This document shows, in pieces, positions 1 to 8,874 of a stretch of DNA of 64,000 nt; position 1 is the stretch's first letter; each line of letters begins with the position of its first letter. Origin of the DNA: an uncultured bacterium (GTDB taxonomy: Bacteria; Actinomycetota; Coriobacteriia; Coriobacteriales; Coriobacteriaceae); assembly GCA_905214525.1 (NCBI GenBank), contig CAJMMN010000004.1, positions 62,001-126,000 of the forward strand, written 5' to 3'. A model generated the notes under the pieces. That model had not been told where the DNA came from, did no database searches, and was given only the letters and a program-made list of their open reading frames with translations. Both the position numbers and the translations under genes were made by a program.

Positions 1-33
1 TTGCTATCTGGGCATTAGGCGATAAACGGTTCA

Positions 34-93
34 TTTGTCGACGTTTGCCTGAATAAATGGACATTATTGCGCAAGGTTTTGGTCAGCTTTTGG
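34..93 (+). repeat. 11-bp periodic TTTGG-like array upstream of comEA
   Basis: TTTGG occurs at 78 and 89, exactly 11 bases apart. In the same phase further upstream are TTTGT (34), TTGCC (45), AATGG (56) and TTGCG (67), which are weaker matches. The pair TTTGGTCAG-N2-TTTGGT is almost the same as one upstream of recA (28852-28879). An 11-base step puts each unit on about the same face of the helix, as expected for a row of regulator sites. Function is inferred only. Confidence 0.45.
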
Positions 94-172
94 TTTGACC
101 GCGAAAACCGGTTTTGGGGCGTGGCTGTTGCGGAGCTCCTTTCCTGACACGATGGTGTTGGGAGGTTTTGCT

Positions 173-883
173 ATGGCGCAGCGTGAACAACATGAACGAG
201 TCAAAAAGATGGACCGCTGGGCAGAAAAGCTGCTCGGCCACAAGGCGATGGTCCTGGCGATTCTGGTTGTCATTGCCGCCGCGAGCGGCTTGGCGATAGC
301 AGGTTTTGGTGGCCACTCCAGCGACGTGTCGTTTGAACGTAGCGATGAGGCGGGCGCCTCGGATGTGCGCGGGGCCGGGGATGCGTCACCTGACGATGCC
401 GATGAGTCGTCTGACAAGAGCTCTTCTGCTGCCGAGGTGTACGTCGATGTTGATGGCGCCGTTGTGAGGCCTGGCGTTTACCGGCTCAAAGATGGAGCAC
501 GGGTATCCCAAGCGATCGACGCCGCCGGAGGGCTTACGGCCGAGGCGGATGTGACAGGGCTTAATCGCGCGTCCAAGATCACGGATGGACAAAAGATCTA
601 TGTTCCGGCGGTGGGGGAGCAACAAGCGGCTGCGGCGGTCGGCGGGGGCGAAAGCGGTGCCGCCGCGACTTCTGGTGTGGGGTCTTCGTCGGGACTCGTG
701 AACATCAATACGGCAAGTGCGGCGGAGCTGCAGACGCTTTCGGGCATCGGGCCTTCTATGGCTCAATCGATTATCGACGAGCGGACGCAAAACGGGGCTT
801 TTACCTCGGTCGATGACCTCATGCGCGTGTCGGGAATCGGCGAGAAGAAGCTTGCCAAAATCAAAGATTGCATCTGCGTATGA
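173..883 (+). CDS. comEA: ComEA-type DNA-uptake receptor
   Basis: Membrane-anchored double-stranded DNA receptor of the natural transformation machinery; it binds incoming DNA outside the membrane and passes it to ComEC. The 236-residue protein has a short basic N-terminus, one membrane segment (about 25-45), an acidic Ser/Asp-rich linker, an SLBB domain (about 85-145, core VDGAVVRPGVYRL) and a C-terminal double helix-hairpin-helix (about 175-235, LSGIGPSMAQ and VSGIGEKKLAKI). The start at 173 is chosen for GGAGG at 161-165, 7 bases upstream; an in-frame ATG at 95 lacks such a site. The stop overlaps the comEC start (ATGA), indicating translational coupling. Only uptake genes are here; no pilus or regulator genes are in the window. 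Confidence 0.9.
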   Translation: MAQREQHERVKKMDRWAEKLLGHKAMVLAILVVIAAASGLAIAGFGGHSSDVSFERSDEAGASDVRGAGDASPDDADESSDKSSSAAEVYVDVDGAVVRPGVYRLKDGARVSQAIDAAGGLTAEADVTGLNRASKITDGQKIYVPAVGEQQAAAAVGGGESGAAATSGVGSSSGLVNINTASAAELQTLSGIGPSMAQSIIDERTQNGAFTSVDDLMRVSGIGEKKLAKIKDCICV

Positions 884-3183
884 GTGCGACCGAGCGAGAG
901 CACGTGATGCCTCCGCGGCCCCTGATTCCGTGGACGATGGCCCTGTGTGCCGGCATGTGCGTGAGCTGCGCCTTGGTGCTCAGCATAGCCGCTGATGCGC
1001 TGCTGAGGGGGCGGGCGACGGCGGTCGGGCCGCTATGGGCCATTCCCGTTGCGGCAGCGGTTTTCGTTGTGCTGGCTCACTCTTGTGCGAGGCTTGCCCC
1101 TTTGAAGCGGTGGCTGTATGCCGCGTCCGTCGGTCTCGTGGCGGGTGCGGTCGTTTCGGCGTGGTGGGCCATGGGTGCGCTCAACGCCTCGAAGACGCTC
1201 GACGGTCGAGCGGCAAGCAGTCTCGAGTTTGTCGTGCAGGGTGACCCATCCATAAATGACGACGTGTATTCCTATACCTGCGAGGCACGCTCGGACGGTA
1301 AGAACTTGGCAACGGTTCGCCTATCGTGTGACCGTGAGTTCAAGGTCGGGGCGCACGTGCGTGTTATCGGTCGCGTGTCACGTTTTGAGAACGATGCGTA
1401 TGGACGATCGCGCGTGCTTCGAGGCGAGGTGCGCAAGGTTAAAGGCGTTCGGATTGTGTCGGTCGATGAGGGTTCTCCGAGGCCGCTGCTTCGGCTGCGA
1501 AATGGGCTGCTTGCGTCCATCGCGCCTGCGACCGACCCGGCGCGTGCGCTCATAGCCGGTGTCGTCTGCGGTCGTTCGGCCGAGCTGCGCGCCCAGCCGG
1601 CGGGCGACTGGTTTTCGGTGACGGGAACGGCGCATCTTATCGCAGTCTCGGGCAGCCATTTGGCTATCGTGGGGTTTGTAATCGAGGGTGTATTGCAAAA
1701 GACTCGGTGCTCACGTGGTCTTCAGCGGGCGATATTGGCGATAACGCTTGTGGGCTACGCTGCCTTTACGGGCGCGTCTCCCTCGGCCGTGCGCGCGTGC
1801 TGCATGGTGTTCGTGACGCTTGTCGTAAACGGCGCGGGGCGTCGTCGGCACGGCCTTTCGGCACTCTTCGTAACCATGTCCATCTTTGTGCTACTGCGGC
1901 CGACGGTGCTGTTCGAGATGGGCTTTCAGCTTTCATGCGCCAGCGTCTTAGCCATTCTGTGTTTTTGTCCCTATGCGACCTACGCGTTGGGTGAGCTAGG
2001 TGTGCCATCGGGCGTTGCCAGCGTGCTTTCCGTCACGCTGTGCTCGCAACTGGCGACACTTCCCATTACCATTCCTGCCTTCGGTACATTCTCGCTCATT
2101 GCTCCGTTGGCAAATGCGGTCATCGGTCCGGTGGTGAGCGTTCTGCTCGCTGTGTCGATCGCGCTGGCTCCCTTTTCGCTCGTGGGACCGTTGCGGACTT
2201 GGGCGCTCGTTGTGCCCATGATTGCCGCCCGTTGCGCGCTGTTCTTCGAGCAGCTGTTTGCCGCCGTGCCGGGTGCATACGTGAGCGTGCCGCCCGATAG
2301 CATGTGGATTTACCTAGTGCCGTGTTTTCTGGCGGTTCTGCTGGTCTGGTGGCCGCGTCCCCGTGCACGTCCTATGGCGGTGGGGCTTGCATGCCTGATG
2401 CTCTTGGCTGCGATTCCGTACGTCTATTGGGATCGATTCGCTCCGCCTTCGGTGACGGTGCTCGATGTGGGCCAGGCCGATGCGATTCTTATCCGCCAAG
2501 GCGGCGCAGTAGCTCTCGTCGACTGCGGGCTCGACGAGCGTGTGGTTGCGGCGTTGGTTCGCAATAACGTGCACCATATCGATGCCGTCTTTGTGACGCA
2601 TTGGGATGAGGACCACTGGGGTGGTTTGCCTGCCGTGCTCGAACAGTTTTCGGTCGGAACGATTGCCGTGGCGGCGGATGCGCTGGAGGATGCTCCTGCC
2701 GAGGTATTGAACCGACCTGGCGTGGAGTATCGGCAGGTGCGCCGTGGGGATACGGTCGACATCGGCTCATTTTGCGCTCGCGTGATGTGGCCATTCGAGT
2801 TCGTGGATGGCGAGGGAAATGAGGACTCGCTTGTCCTGCTGCTCTCTTATGTTCAGGAAGGCAAGGGCCTGCGAATACTTCTCACCGGTGATGCCGAGCT
2901 CGACCAAGAGCGGGAATTCGTGCAGGAGGTGGGGGATATCGATGTCCTTAAACTTGGGCATCACGGCTCCAAGGTTTCAGTCGATGGCGAGTTGCTGGAC
3001 GTCCTGAAGCCCGAGCTTTCCCTCGCAAGCGCCGGTGAGGGGAATCGATACGGCCATCCGTCCGATGCCTGCATCGATGCCGTTAAGGAAGCGGGTGGTG
3101 TGTTCGCGTGTACCATCGAACACGGCGACATTACCGTCACACCGACTGCGAATGGCTTTGCGATGCGATGCCAGCGACCGTGA
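880..3183 (+). CDS. comEC: ComEC/Rec2 DNA-uptake channel
   Basis: Polytopic membrane channel through which transforming single-stranded DNA enters the cytoplasm. About 767 residues, as usual for full-length ComEC: an N-terminal membrane and soluble DUF4131-like part, a central Competence domain with many membrane segments (about 200-510, including the typical HLIAVSGSHLAIVG stretch), and a C-terminal metallo-beta-lactamase-like domain (about 525-767). That domain keeps DVGQADA, the metal motif HWDEDHWGG, LTGDAE and LGHHGS, so the nuclease-like fold appears intact. The ATG at 880 overlaps the comEA stop; an alternative ATG is at 907. The intact comEA-comEC pair suggests competence is retained. 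Confidence 0.9.
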   Translation: MSATEREHVMPPRPLIPWTMALCAGMCVSCALVLSIAADALLRGRATAVGPLWAIPVAAAVFVVLAHSCARLAPLKRWLYAASVGLVAGAVVSAWWAMGALNASKTLDGRAASSLEFVVQGDPSINDDVYSYTCEARSDGKNLATVRLSCDREFKVGAHVRVIGRVSRFENDAYGRSRVLRGEVRKVKGVRIVSVDEGSPRPLLRLRNGLLASIAPATDPARALIAGVVCGRSAELRAQPAGDWFSVTGTAHLIAVSGSHLAIVGFVIEGVLQKTRCSRGLQRAILAITLVGYAAFTGASPSAVRACCMVFVTLVVNGAGRRRHGLSALFVTMSIFVLLRPTVLFEMGFQLSCASVLAILCFCPYATYALGELGVPSGVASVLSVTLCSQLATLPITIPAFGTFSLIAPLANAVIGPVVSVLLAVSIALAPFSLVGPLRTWALVVPMIAARCALFFEQLFAAVPGAYVSVPPDSMWIYLVPCFLAVLLVWWPRPRARPMAVGLACLMLLAAIPYVYWDRFAPPSVTVLDVGQADAILIRQGGAVALVDCGLDERVVAALVRNNVHHIDAVFVTHWDEDHWGGLPAVLEQFSVGTIAVAADALEDAPAEVLNRPGVEYRQVRRGDTVDIGSFCARVMWPFEFVDGEGNEDSLVLLLSYVQEGKGLRILLTGDAELDQEREFVQEVGDIDVLKLGHHGSKVSVDGELLDVLKPELSLASAGEGNRYGHPSDACIDAVKEAGGVFACTIEHGDITVTPTANGFAMRCQRP

Positions 3184-3191
3184 CGACGTCG

Positions 3192-3221
3192 TTGGCGTGT
3201 GGTGGGCCCCTGGGCTAGAAT
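3192..3221 (+). promoter_or_regulatory. Candidate promoter for holA
   Basis: TTGGCG (3192-3197), an 18-base gap and TAGAAT (3216-3221) lie about 40 bases before the holA start. The GGG preceding the -10 box recurs at several genes here. Weak -35, so only a candidate. Confidence 0.4.
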
Positions 3222-3261
3222 GGCACGGAAAGAATACGAAGGCCTGCGGGAGGGGAGCGCA

Positions 3262-4224
3262 ATGTCCGAAACCGGTTTGCTGCCGGCATATCTGATCGTC
3301 GGTACCGATGGGGTCAAGCGCGACCACGCCGTCTCGCGTATGAAAGCTCGCTTGGAAAAGTCGGGTATGGTTGAGTTCAACCTCGATGAACGCGACATGA
3401 CGAAAGATCCCGATATCGAGTCGATCATCGGCTCGCTCAATACCTTTCCCATGGGCAGCGAGTTTCGCCTAGTGATCCTCGACGGCTGCTCCAAGCTTGC
3501 CAAGGCGGTCTCGGAACCGCTTGTCGAGTACCTCGCAAGTCCCAGCCCCACGACGGTCTGTCTCATTATTGCCGACTCACTTGCCAAGAATACGCGCCTG
3601 TATAAGGCAATCGCCAAGATTGACAAGAAGGCCGTGATCGACTGTTCGGGCACCAAGCGCTGGGAGCTCCCGCGCCGCGTGCAGCAGATGGCGACGCAGC
3701 ACGGAAAGTCCATCTCTACGGCCGCCGCCGAGGAGCTCGTTTCGCGCTCGGGCGAGAACACTCGTATGCTCGATAACGACTTGGCCAAGCTTGCCCAGAT
3801 GGTCGAGGCTCCCCAAATTGAGCTTGCCGATGTGGAGCGCTGGATCGTGCACACGGCCGAAGTCCAGCCCTGGGACTTTCTCAATGCGGTTTCGGCTCGT
3901 GATATGCGTCGCTCGCTTGAGCTCTTTGGGCTGCTGCCCGCCAAGAGCTATGTGTGGACCTACATGCTGCTGTGCGGACGCATTCGCGAGCTGATCGTCG
4001 CCAAGGCGCTCGATACGCGTGGACAGGGTCGCGAGCTTGCCGCGACGCTCAAGCTCCAGTCCTGGCAGGTTAAGAATCACCTGACCTGGGCACGTCGTTT
4101 TTCGATGACCGAGCTCGTTGCCGCGCTCGAGGGTGCCGTCGATGTGGAGCTCGCGCTCAAGGGTTCGGCCGATTCCCAGACCGCGCTTTTGCTCTGGATT
4201 ACGAACATCTTGAGAAAATCGTGA
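3262..4224 (+). CDS. holA: DNA polymerase III subunit delta
   Basis: Delta subunit of the clamp loader, which opens the beta sliding clamp at the replication fork. 320 residues, close to the family size, with the characteristic N-terminal fold of a degenerate AAA+ ATPase (start SETGLLPAYLIVGTDGVKR) and a helical C-terminal collar domain. As in other delta subunits there is no functional Walker A motif. The start at 3262 follows AGGGGAG (3251-3257); a longer frame from 3199 has no good site. Placement right after comEC is common in many bacteria (comEC-holA-rpsT). Confidence 0.88.
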   Translation: MSETGLLPAYLIVGTDGVKRDHAVSRMKARLEKSGMVEFNLDERDMTKDPDIESIIGSLNTFPMGSEFRLVILDGCSKLAKAVSEPLVEYLASPSPTTVCLIIADSLAKNTRLYKAIAKIDKKAVIDCSGTKRWELPRRVQQMATQHGKSISTAAAEELVSRSGENTRMLDNDLAKLAQMVEAPQIELADVERWIVHTAEVQPWDFLNAVSARDMRRSLELFGLLPAKSYVWTYMLLCGRIRELIVAKALDTRGQGRELAATLKLQSWQVKNHLTWARRFSMTELVAALEGAVDVELALKGSADSQTALLLWITNILRKS

Positions 4225-4273
4225 TGATACCTGCCTATTTGACAAATTCGTTCTATCCCTTTGAGGGGGAGCG

Positions 4274-4282
4274 TGCTATAGT
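4274..4282 (+). promoter_or_regulatory. Extended -10 promoter for rpsT
   Basis: TGCTATAGT is an extended -10 element (TGN plus TATAGT at 4277-4282). A consensus TTGACA lies at 4239-4244, but 32 bases upstream, too far to be its partner. The transcript would have a leader of about 70 bases. Confidence 0.45.
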
Positions 4283-4357
4283 AGGCGCTTGCATGACCTC
4301 ACCGTGTCTCAGAGGTGTCATACATTTTTTGCAAGGAACTCGAAAGGAACTCCAGAA

Positions 4358-4624
4358 GTGGCAAACATCAAGTCTCAGAAGAAGCGTATCCGCACCAATG
4401 AGGCAGCTCGCATGCGTAACAAGGCTGTCAAGTCCGAGCTCAAGACGCTGACCAAGCACGTCCAGTCCGCCGTCGCCGAGGGCGACGCCGAGAAGGCCCA
4501 GGCTGCCCTCAAGACCGTCACCAAGCGTCTCGACATGGCTGCCGCCAAGCATGTTATCCACAAGAACCAGGCTTCCAACCGCAAGTCCGGTCTTGCCAAG
4601 CTCGTGAACAGCATCAACGCCTAA
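4358..4624 (+). CDS. rpsT: 30S ribosomal protein S20
   Basis: Primary 16S rRNA-binding protein of the small subunit. 88 residues, Lys/Arg/Ala rich, starting [17 protein letters not shown], the family hallmark. The start is GTG at 4358, preceded by AAGGAAC; the frame extends further upstream to 4289 but that part does not resemble S20. A near-perfect terminator follows, so it is probably transcribed alone from the promoter just upstream. Confidence 0.95.
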   Translation: MANIKSQKKRIRTNEAARMRNKAVKSELKTLTKHVQSAVAEGDAEKAQAALKTVTKRLDMAAAKHVIHKNQASNRKSGLAKLVNSINA

Positions 4625-4660
4625 GTTGTAAATTTCACACCACACAGATTACGCGCATAA

Positions 4661-4696
4661 ATGGAGCCTGTTTTATGGAACAGGCTCCATTTTTTG
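4661..4696 (+). terminator. Rho-independent terminator after rpsT
   Basis: A 12-bp perfect stem (4661-4672 with 4679-4690), six-base loop and T tract. It ends only 25 bases before the lepA start codon. Confidence 0.9.
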
Positions 4697-4704
4697 TACC
4701 GCTC

Positions 4705-4713
4705 GGGTAAGAT
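4705..4713 (+). promoter_or_regulatory. Possible lepA -10 element
   Basis: GGGTAAGAT precedes the lepA ATG (4721) by about 8 bases. If it is the -10 box, the transcript would start at or next to the start codon, making lepA leaderless. No clear SD sequence is present here, which agrees with that reading. No good -35 element is seen. Confidence 0.35.
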
Positions 4714-4720
4714 AGTCCGC

Positions 4721-6532
4721 ATGAATACTTCAATTGACATTTCCCACATCCGCAACTTCTCGATCGTTGCGCATATCGACCATGGCAAGTCCACGATCAG
4801 TGATCGTATCCTCGAGCTCACCCATACCGTCGACGAGCGCGACATGGAGTCGCAGCTGCTCGACACTATGGATATCGAGCGCGAGCGCGGTATCACGATC
4901 AAGTCTAATGCCGTTCGCGTTTCCTATGACGCCGACGATGGCGAGACGTACCAGTTCAACCTGATCGATACGCCGGGCCACGTGGACTTTACCTACGAGG
5001 TCTCGCGTTCGCTGGCCGCCTGCGAGGGCGCGGTGCTCGTCGTCGACGCCACGCAGGGCGTCGAGGCGCAGACCGTCTCCAACGCGACGCTCGCCATGAA
5101 CGCCAACCTTGATATCGTGCCCGCCATCAACAAGATCGACCTGCCGTCGGCACACCCCGACGAGGTCAAGATCGAGATTGAGGATGACCTGGCGATTCCT
5201 GCCGACGATGCCGTATGCGTATCGGGCAAGACCGGCGAGGGCATCCACGATCTGCTGGAGTCCATCGTCTTTTTGATCTCTCCGCCCAAGGGCGATGCGA
5301 ACGCGCCGCTCAAGGCGCTCATCTTGGATTCGTATTTCGATGAGTACCGCGGCGTCGTTGCCACGGTCCGCGTCTTTGACGGCTCCATCAAGAAGGGCGA
5401 TACCCTGCTTATGATGCAGGCCAAGGGTGACTTTTTGGTCGATGGCGTGGGCGTCAAGCGTCCCGCCGAGACACCGGTCGACGCACTAACGGTCGGCGAG
5501 GTGGGCTATGTGGTCACGGGTCTGAAGGATCCCGAGGCCGTGCGCGTGGGCGATACCCTCACGTGGGCGTCGAATCCCTGCCCCGAGCCGCTTCCCGGCT
5601 ACCGCGAGGCCAAGCCCATGGTCTACACGGGCCTGTTCCCGATCGACAACAAGGATTACGAGAATCTGCGCGACGCTCTCGATAAGCTGCACGTCAACGA
5701 TCCGTCGTTGGTGTGGGAGCCCGAGACCTCGGTGGCGCTCGGCTTTGGTTTCCGCGTGGGCTTCTTGGGCCTGCTGCATATGGAGGTCGTCAAGGAGCGC
5801 CTGGAGCGCGAGTTTAACCTGGACCTTATTGCCACGAGTCCTTCGGTGGACTATCACGTCTACAAGACCGACGGTGAGATGATCGATGTCCGCAGCCCGC
5901 AGGATCTGCCCGAGGCCACGCGCATCGAGCGCATCGAGGAGCCGTACCTCAAGGCCAAGATTATCTGCCCGCCCGAGTATACGGGTGCCGTCATGCAGCT
6001 TGCCATCGAGCACCGCGGCATTACAACCGACATGATCCATCTCACGAGCAAGTCGGTCGAGATGCGTTTTGACATGCCGCTCGCCGAGCTCATCTTGGAC
6101 TTCTTTGACCAGCTCAAGAGCCGTACCAAGGGCTATGCCTCGCTCGACTACGAGTTCAACGAGTACCGTCCCTCCGAGCTCGTCAAGCTCGATATCCTGC
6201 TTTCGGGTGACGAGGTGGACGCGCTGTCGTTTATCGTCCACAAGGACAAGGCCTATGGCCTGGCCCGCGGTCTGTGCGACAAGCTCAAGGAGATTATCCC
6301 TCGCCAGCTGTTCGAGGTGCCTATTCAGGGCGCTATCGGCAACAAGATCATCGCCCGCTCCACCGTCAAGGCGCGCCGCAAGGACGTTTTGGCCAAGTGC
6401 TATGGTGGCGATATCTCGCGTAAGCGCAAGCTGCTCGAGAAGCAGAAAGAGGGCAAGAAGCGTATGAAGGCCATCGGTTCGGTCGAGGTCCCGCAGGAGG
6501 CCTTTATGGCGATCCTCAAGGTGGACGAGTAG
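4721..6532 (+). CDS. lepA: Elongation factor 4 (LepA) GTPase
   Basis: Translational GTPase that acts on stalled or mis-positioned ribosomes and in 30S assembly. 603 residues, the usual length. The GTPase domain shows AHIDHGKST (about 18-26), RERGITIK and [11 protein letters not shown]-like domains II, III and V follow, and the LepA-specific C-terminal domain ends with [13 protein letters not shown]. The start at 4721 gives the conserved N-terminus ([17 protein letters not shown]). There is no obvious SD, and the gene sits directly behind the rpsT terminator. dusB follows 5 bases later. Confidence 0.95.
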   Translation: MNTSIDISHIRNFSIVAHIDHGKSTISDRILELTHTVDERDMESQLLDTMDIERERGITIKSNAVRVSYDADDGETYQFNLIDTPGHVDFTYEVSRSLAACEGAVLVVDATQGVEAQTVSNATLAMNANLDIVPAINKIDLPSAHPDEVKIEIEDDLAIPADDAVCVSGKTGEGIHDLLESIVFLISPPKGDANAPLKALILDSYFDEYRGVVATVRVFDGSIKKGDTLLMMQAKGDFLVDGVGVKRPAETPVDALTVGEVGYVVTGLKDPEAVRVGDTLTWASNPCPEPLPGYREAKPMVYTGLFPIDNKDYENLRDALDKLHVNDPSLVWEPETSVALGFGFRVGFLGLLHMEVVKERLEREFNLDLIATSPSVDYHVYKTDGEMIDVRSPQDLPEATRIERIEEPYLKAKIICPPEYTGAVMQLAIEHRGITTDMIHLTSKSVEMRFDMPLAELILDFFDQLKSRTKGYASLDYEFNEYRPSELVKLDILLSGDEVDALSFIVHKDKAYGLARGLCDKLKEIIPRQLFEVPIQGAIGNKIIARSTVKARRKDVLAKCYGGDISRKRKLLEKQKEGKKRMKAIGSVEVPQEAFMAILKVDE

Positions 6533-6537
6533 TTTCC

Positions 6538-7581
6538 ATGGCGCTTTCTGAATACAGCACGCGGCTGCTGGGTGCCTATGCCGAGCAGCCGTTCCTTATG
6601 GCTCCCATGGCTGGCGTGACCGACCCCGCCTACCGCATCATGTGCCGCCGCCGCGGTGCCCATCTTGCCTACAGCGAGATGGTGAGCGTGGCGGGTCTTG
6701 CCTATGCCAGCAATAAGACGTGGCGCCTGGTGCTACCGGCCGACGAGGAGCAGCAGATCTGCGTACAGCTCTTTGGTTCCAAGCCCGATCAGTTTGCGAG
6801 CGCCGTCGCCGCCGTTGAGGAGCGTGTGGGCAATCGCCTGTCGCTCATTGATATCAACATGGCCTGCCCGGCTCGCAAGGTCGTCACCAAGGGCGAGGGC
6901 TCAGCGCTTATGCGCACGCCCGATCTGGCAGAGAAGATCGTTGAGGCAGCGGTGGGCGCGGCGCACGTGCCCGTGACCGTAAAAATCCGCAAGGGTTTTT
7001 ATGCCGAGGATCGCAACGCCGCAACGTTTGCCCAGATGCTCGAAGGGGCGGGCGCCTCCGCAGTTGCCGTGCACGGTCGTTGTGCCACACAGCTCTATAC
7101 GGGCCAGGCCGATTGGTCTGTCGTCGATGAGGTTGCCGACGCTGTCGAGATTCCCGTTATCGGTTCGGGCGATGTGTTCTCGGCCGAGGACGCTGCCGAG
7201 CATCTGCAAGGCTCGGGTGCCAGAGCGGTGTTTATCGCGCGCGGCATCTACGGCAATCCGTGGGTGTTCGGCGATGCCCGAGCCCTTGCACTCGATGGCA
7301 CGCCGGTTCCTTCTCGCTCCTCGGTTGAGCGCCTGGAGGCTCTGCGTGAGCACCTGACGTTGACGCACGAGCTTCTGCCGCTTATGTCGCGCGCCCGTAC
7401 GTATGCAAGCTGGTACTTAAAGGGCATGCCCCATGCCGCCGCCTGGCGCGCTCAGGTGGTGCGCTGCTCCACGTACGAGGAGTTTATGGCGCTGGTCGAT
7501 GATATCGAGCGCGACGTGGTGGTCTGTGAGGCCGCGCTTGCCGCTGGTGAGCCGGTGCCCGCTCATCCGCTGGAGGCTTAA
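6538..7581 (+). CDS. dusB: tRNA-dihydrouridine synthase (DusB type)
   Basis: FMN-dependent reductase that makes dihydrouridine in the tRNA D-loop. 347 residues, a TIM barrel with APMAGVTDPAYR near the N-terminus, the catalytic-cysteine motif NMACPARKV (about 105-113), KIRKGF and the phosphate-binding HGRCATQLYTG and GSGDVFS stretches. Paralog assignment to DusB rather than another Dus is by overall similarity and is less certain than the family call. It lies in a tight run with lepA and hemW. Confidence 0.88.
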   Translation: MALSEYSTRLLGAYAEQPFLMAPMAGVTDPAYRIMCRRRGAHLAYSEMVSVAGLAYASNKTWRLVLPADEEQQICVQLFGSKPDQFASAVAAVEERVGNRLSLIDINMACPARKVVTKGEGSALMRTPDLAEKIVEAAVGAAHVPVTVKIRKGFYAEDRNAATFAQMLEGAGASAVAVHGRCATQLYTGQADWSVVDEVADAVEIPVIGSGDVFSAEDAAEHLQGSGARAVFIARGIYGNPWVFGDARALALDGTPVPSRSSVERLEALREHLTLTHELLPLMSRARTYASWYLKGMPHAAAWRAQVVRCSTYEEFMALVDDIERDVVVCEAALAAGEPVPAHPLEA

Positions 7582-7583
7582 GG

Positions 7584-8816
7584 GTGGCCGTTACCGCGCT
7601 GTATGTGCATGTGCCGTTTTGCGCCCAAAAGTGCAGGTACTGCGACTTTGACTCGCGCAGTTTTGCCCCGTTCGACCTGGGCGCTGCGCTCGATGCCTAT
7701 TTTGAACAGCTGTATGCACGCCTCGATGCCCATGGCGACGCCGGGGCGATTGCACAGATCCGCACCGTCTATGTTGGCGGCGGCACGCCGTCGCTGGCGG
7801 GGGAGCGTCTGGTAGAACTCGCCCGGCGTATCTCTGCGTGGTGCAAGCCCGTTGAGTTTACCTGCGAGGCTAATCCAGAGTCGTTGACTCCACGGCTCGC
7901 TGCGGCGCTTGCCAGCGTAGGCGTCACGCGCGTTTCTTTGGGAGTTCAGACCCTCGACAACGCCGAGCTTGCCTCGATCGGCCGTATCCACGATTCGCAC
8001 CGCGCCCTTGCAGCCATCGCCGCGGTGAGGGACGCTGGGCTCGATGTGTCCTGCGACCTGATGTGCGGACTTCCCGGGCAGACCGCCGTAAGCTGGCAGC
8101 GCACGCTCGATGGCGTGTTGGCGGCGGCGCCACATCACGTGTCGGTTTACCCGCTCACGCTCGAGGAGGGCACGCCGCTCTACCGCATGGCGTGTCACGA
8201 CGAGTCGCTTGAGCCCGACGAGGATTTTCAGGCTGCGTGCATGGATGCGGCGCGTGAGTGCCTGGGTGCGGCCGGCTATCACCCGTATGAGGTGGCAAGC
8301 TACGCGCTCGACGGCCATGAGTGCGCCCACAACATTGCCTATTGGACCGGACAGGGCTATCTGGGCTTGGGTCGCTCTGCCGCCGGTATGCTCGATGCCG
8401 AGGATTTCGATCGCTTGGCCGGGCTGTTTCCCGACGTGCCCGCTCGCGGCGATGCGCACCGCGTGCGCTTGGTGCAACGTGACGATGATGCGACGACGTT
8501 TGATGCCGAGTATCTGTCGCAACGTGAGGCTGCAGCCGAGGATTTGATGCTCGCCTGTCGTATGACGCGTGGCATTGGGCCCGACCTGTTGGTTCGCTCG
8601 GCAAGCGTGATCGCTGCAGATGAGCTGGCGGCGGCCTGTGACCGTGCTCTCGAGTTGGGCCTTGCCACCTGGGTGCCCGATCATATTGAAGGACATGTGG
8701 GGCTTATCGCCTCGGAAGACGTTATCGCTGGTCTTGCTCGCGCCCGCTTAGCGCCCACCCACTTGGGCTGGCTCGATGGAAATGTGCTGTTCGAGCTGTT
8801 TTGGGGTCTAGCTTAG
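7584..8816 (+). CDS. hemW: HemW-like radical SAM protein
   Basis: Radical SAM protein of the HemN/HemW family; HemW is a heme chaperone rather than a true coproporphyrinogen dehydrogenase. 410 residues with HVPFCAQKCRYCDF near the N-terminus (CxxxCxxC cluster ligands), GGGTPS, and the C-terminal HemN domain. GTG start at 7584 after GGAGG (7572-7576), two bases after the dusB stop. No other heme gene is near, so it fits the chaperone or an uncharacterised role better than a heme-synthesis operon. Confidence 0.85.
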   Translation: MAVTALYVHVPFCAQKCRYCDFDSRSFAPFDLGAALDAYFEQLYARLDAHGDAGAIAQIRTVYVGGGTPSLAGERLVELARRISAWCKPVEFTCEANPESLTPRLAAALASVGVTRVSLGVQTLDNAELASIGRIHDSHRALAAIAAVRDAGLDVSCDLMCGLPGQTAVSWQRTLDGVLAAAPHHVSVYPLTLEEGTPLYRMACHDESLEPDEDFQAACMDAARECLGAAGYHPYEVASYALDGHECAHNIAYWTGQGYLGLGRSAAGMLDAEDFDRLAGLFPDVPARGDAHRVRLVQRDDDATTFDAEYLSQREAAAEDLMLACRMTRGIGPDLLVRSASVIAADELAAACDRALELGLATWVPDHIEGHVGLIASEDVIAGLARARLAPTHLGWLDGNVLFELFWGLA

Positions 8817-8823
8817 GCCGCTC

Positions 8824-8832
8824 GGGTAGAAT
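8824..8832 (+). promoter_or_regulatory. Candidate -10 for the first dnaJ-type gene
   Basis: GGGTAGAAT, with TAGAAT at 8827-8832, lies 42 bases before the start codon. The -35 region is weak (TTGGGG at 8801-8806). Confidence 0.35.
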
Positions 8833-8874
8833 TACCGCAATATATACGCTGCTGTGAGCAGGAGGTTGCCGCGC

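Noticed and set aside
4239..4282. TTGACA plus TATAGT as a standard promoter
   Set aside because: The gap is 32 bases; only the extended -10 TGCTATAGT is retained as the rpsT promoter.
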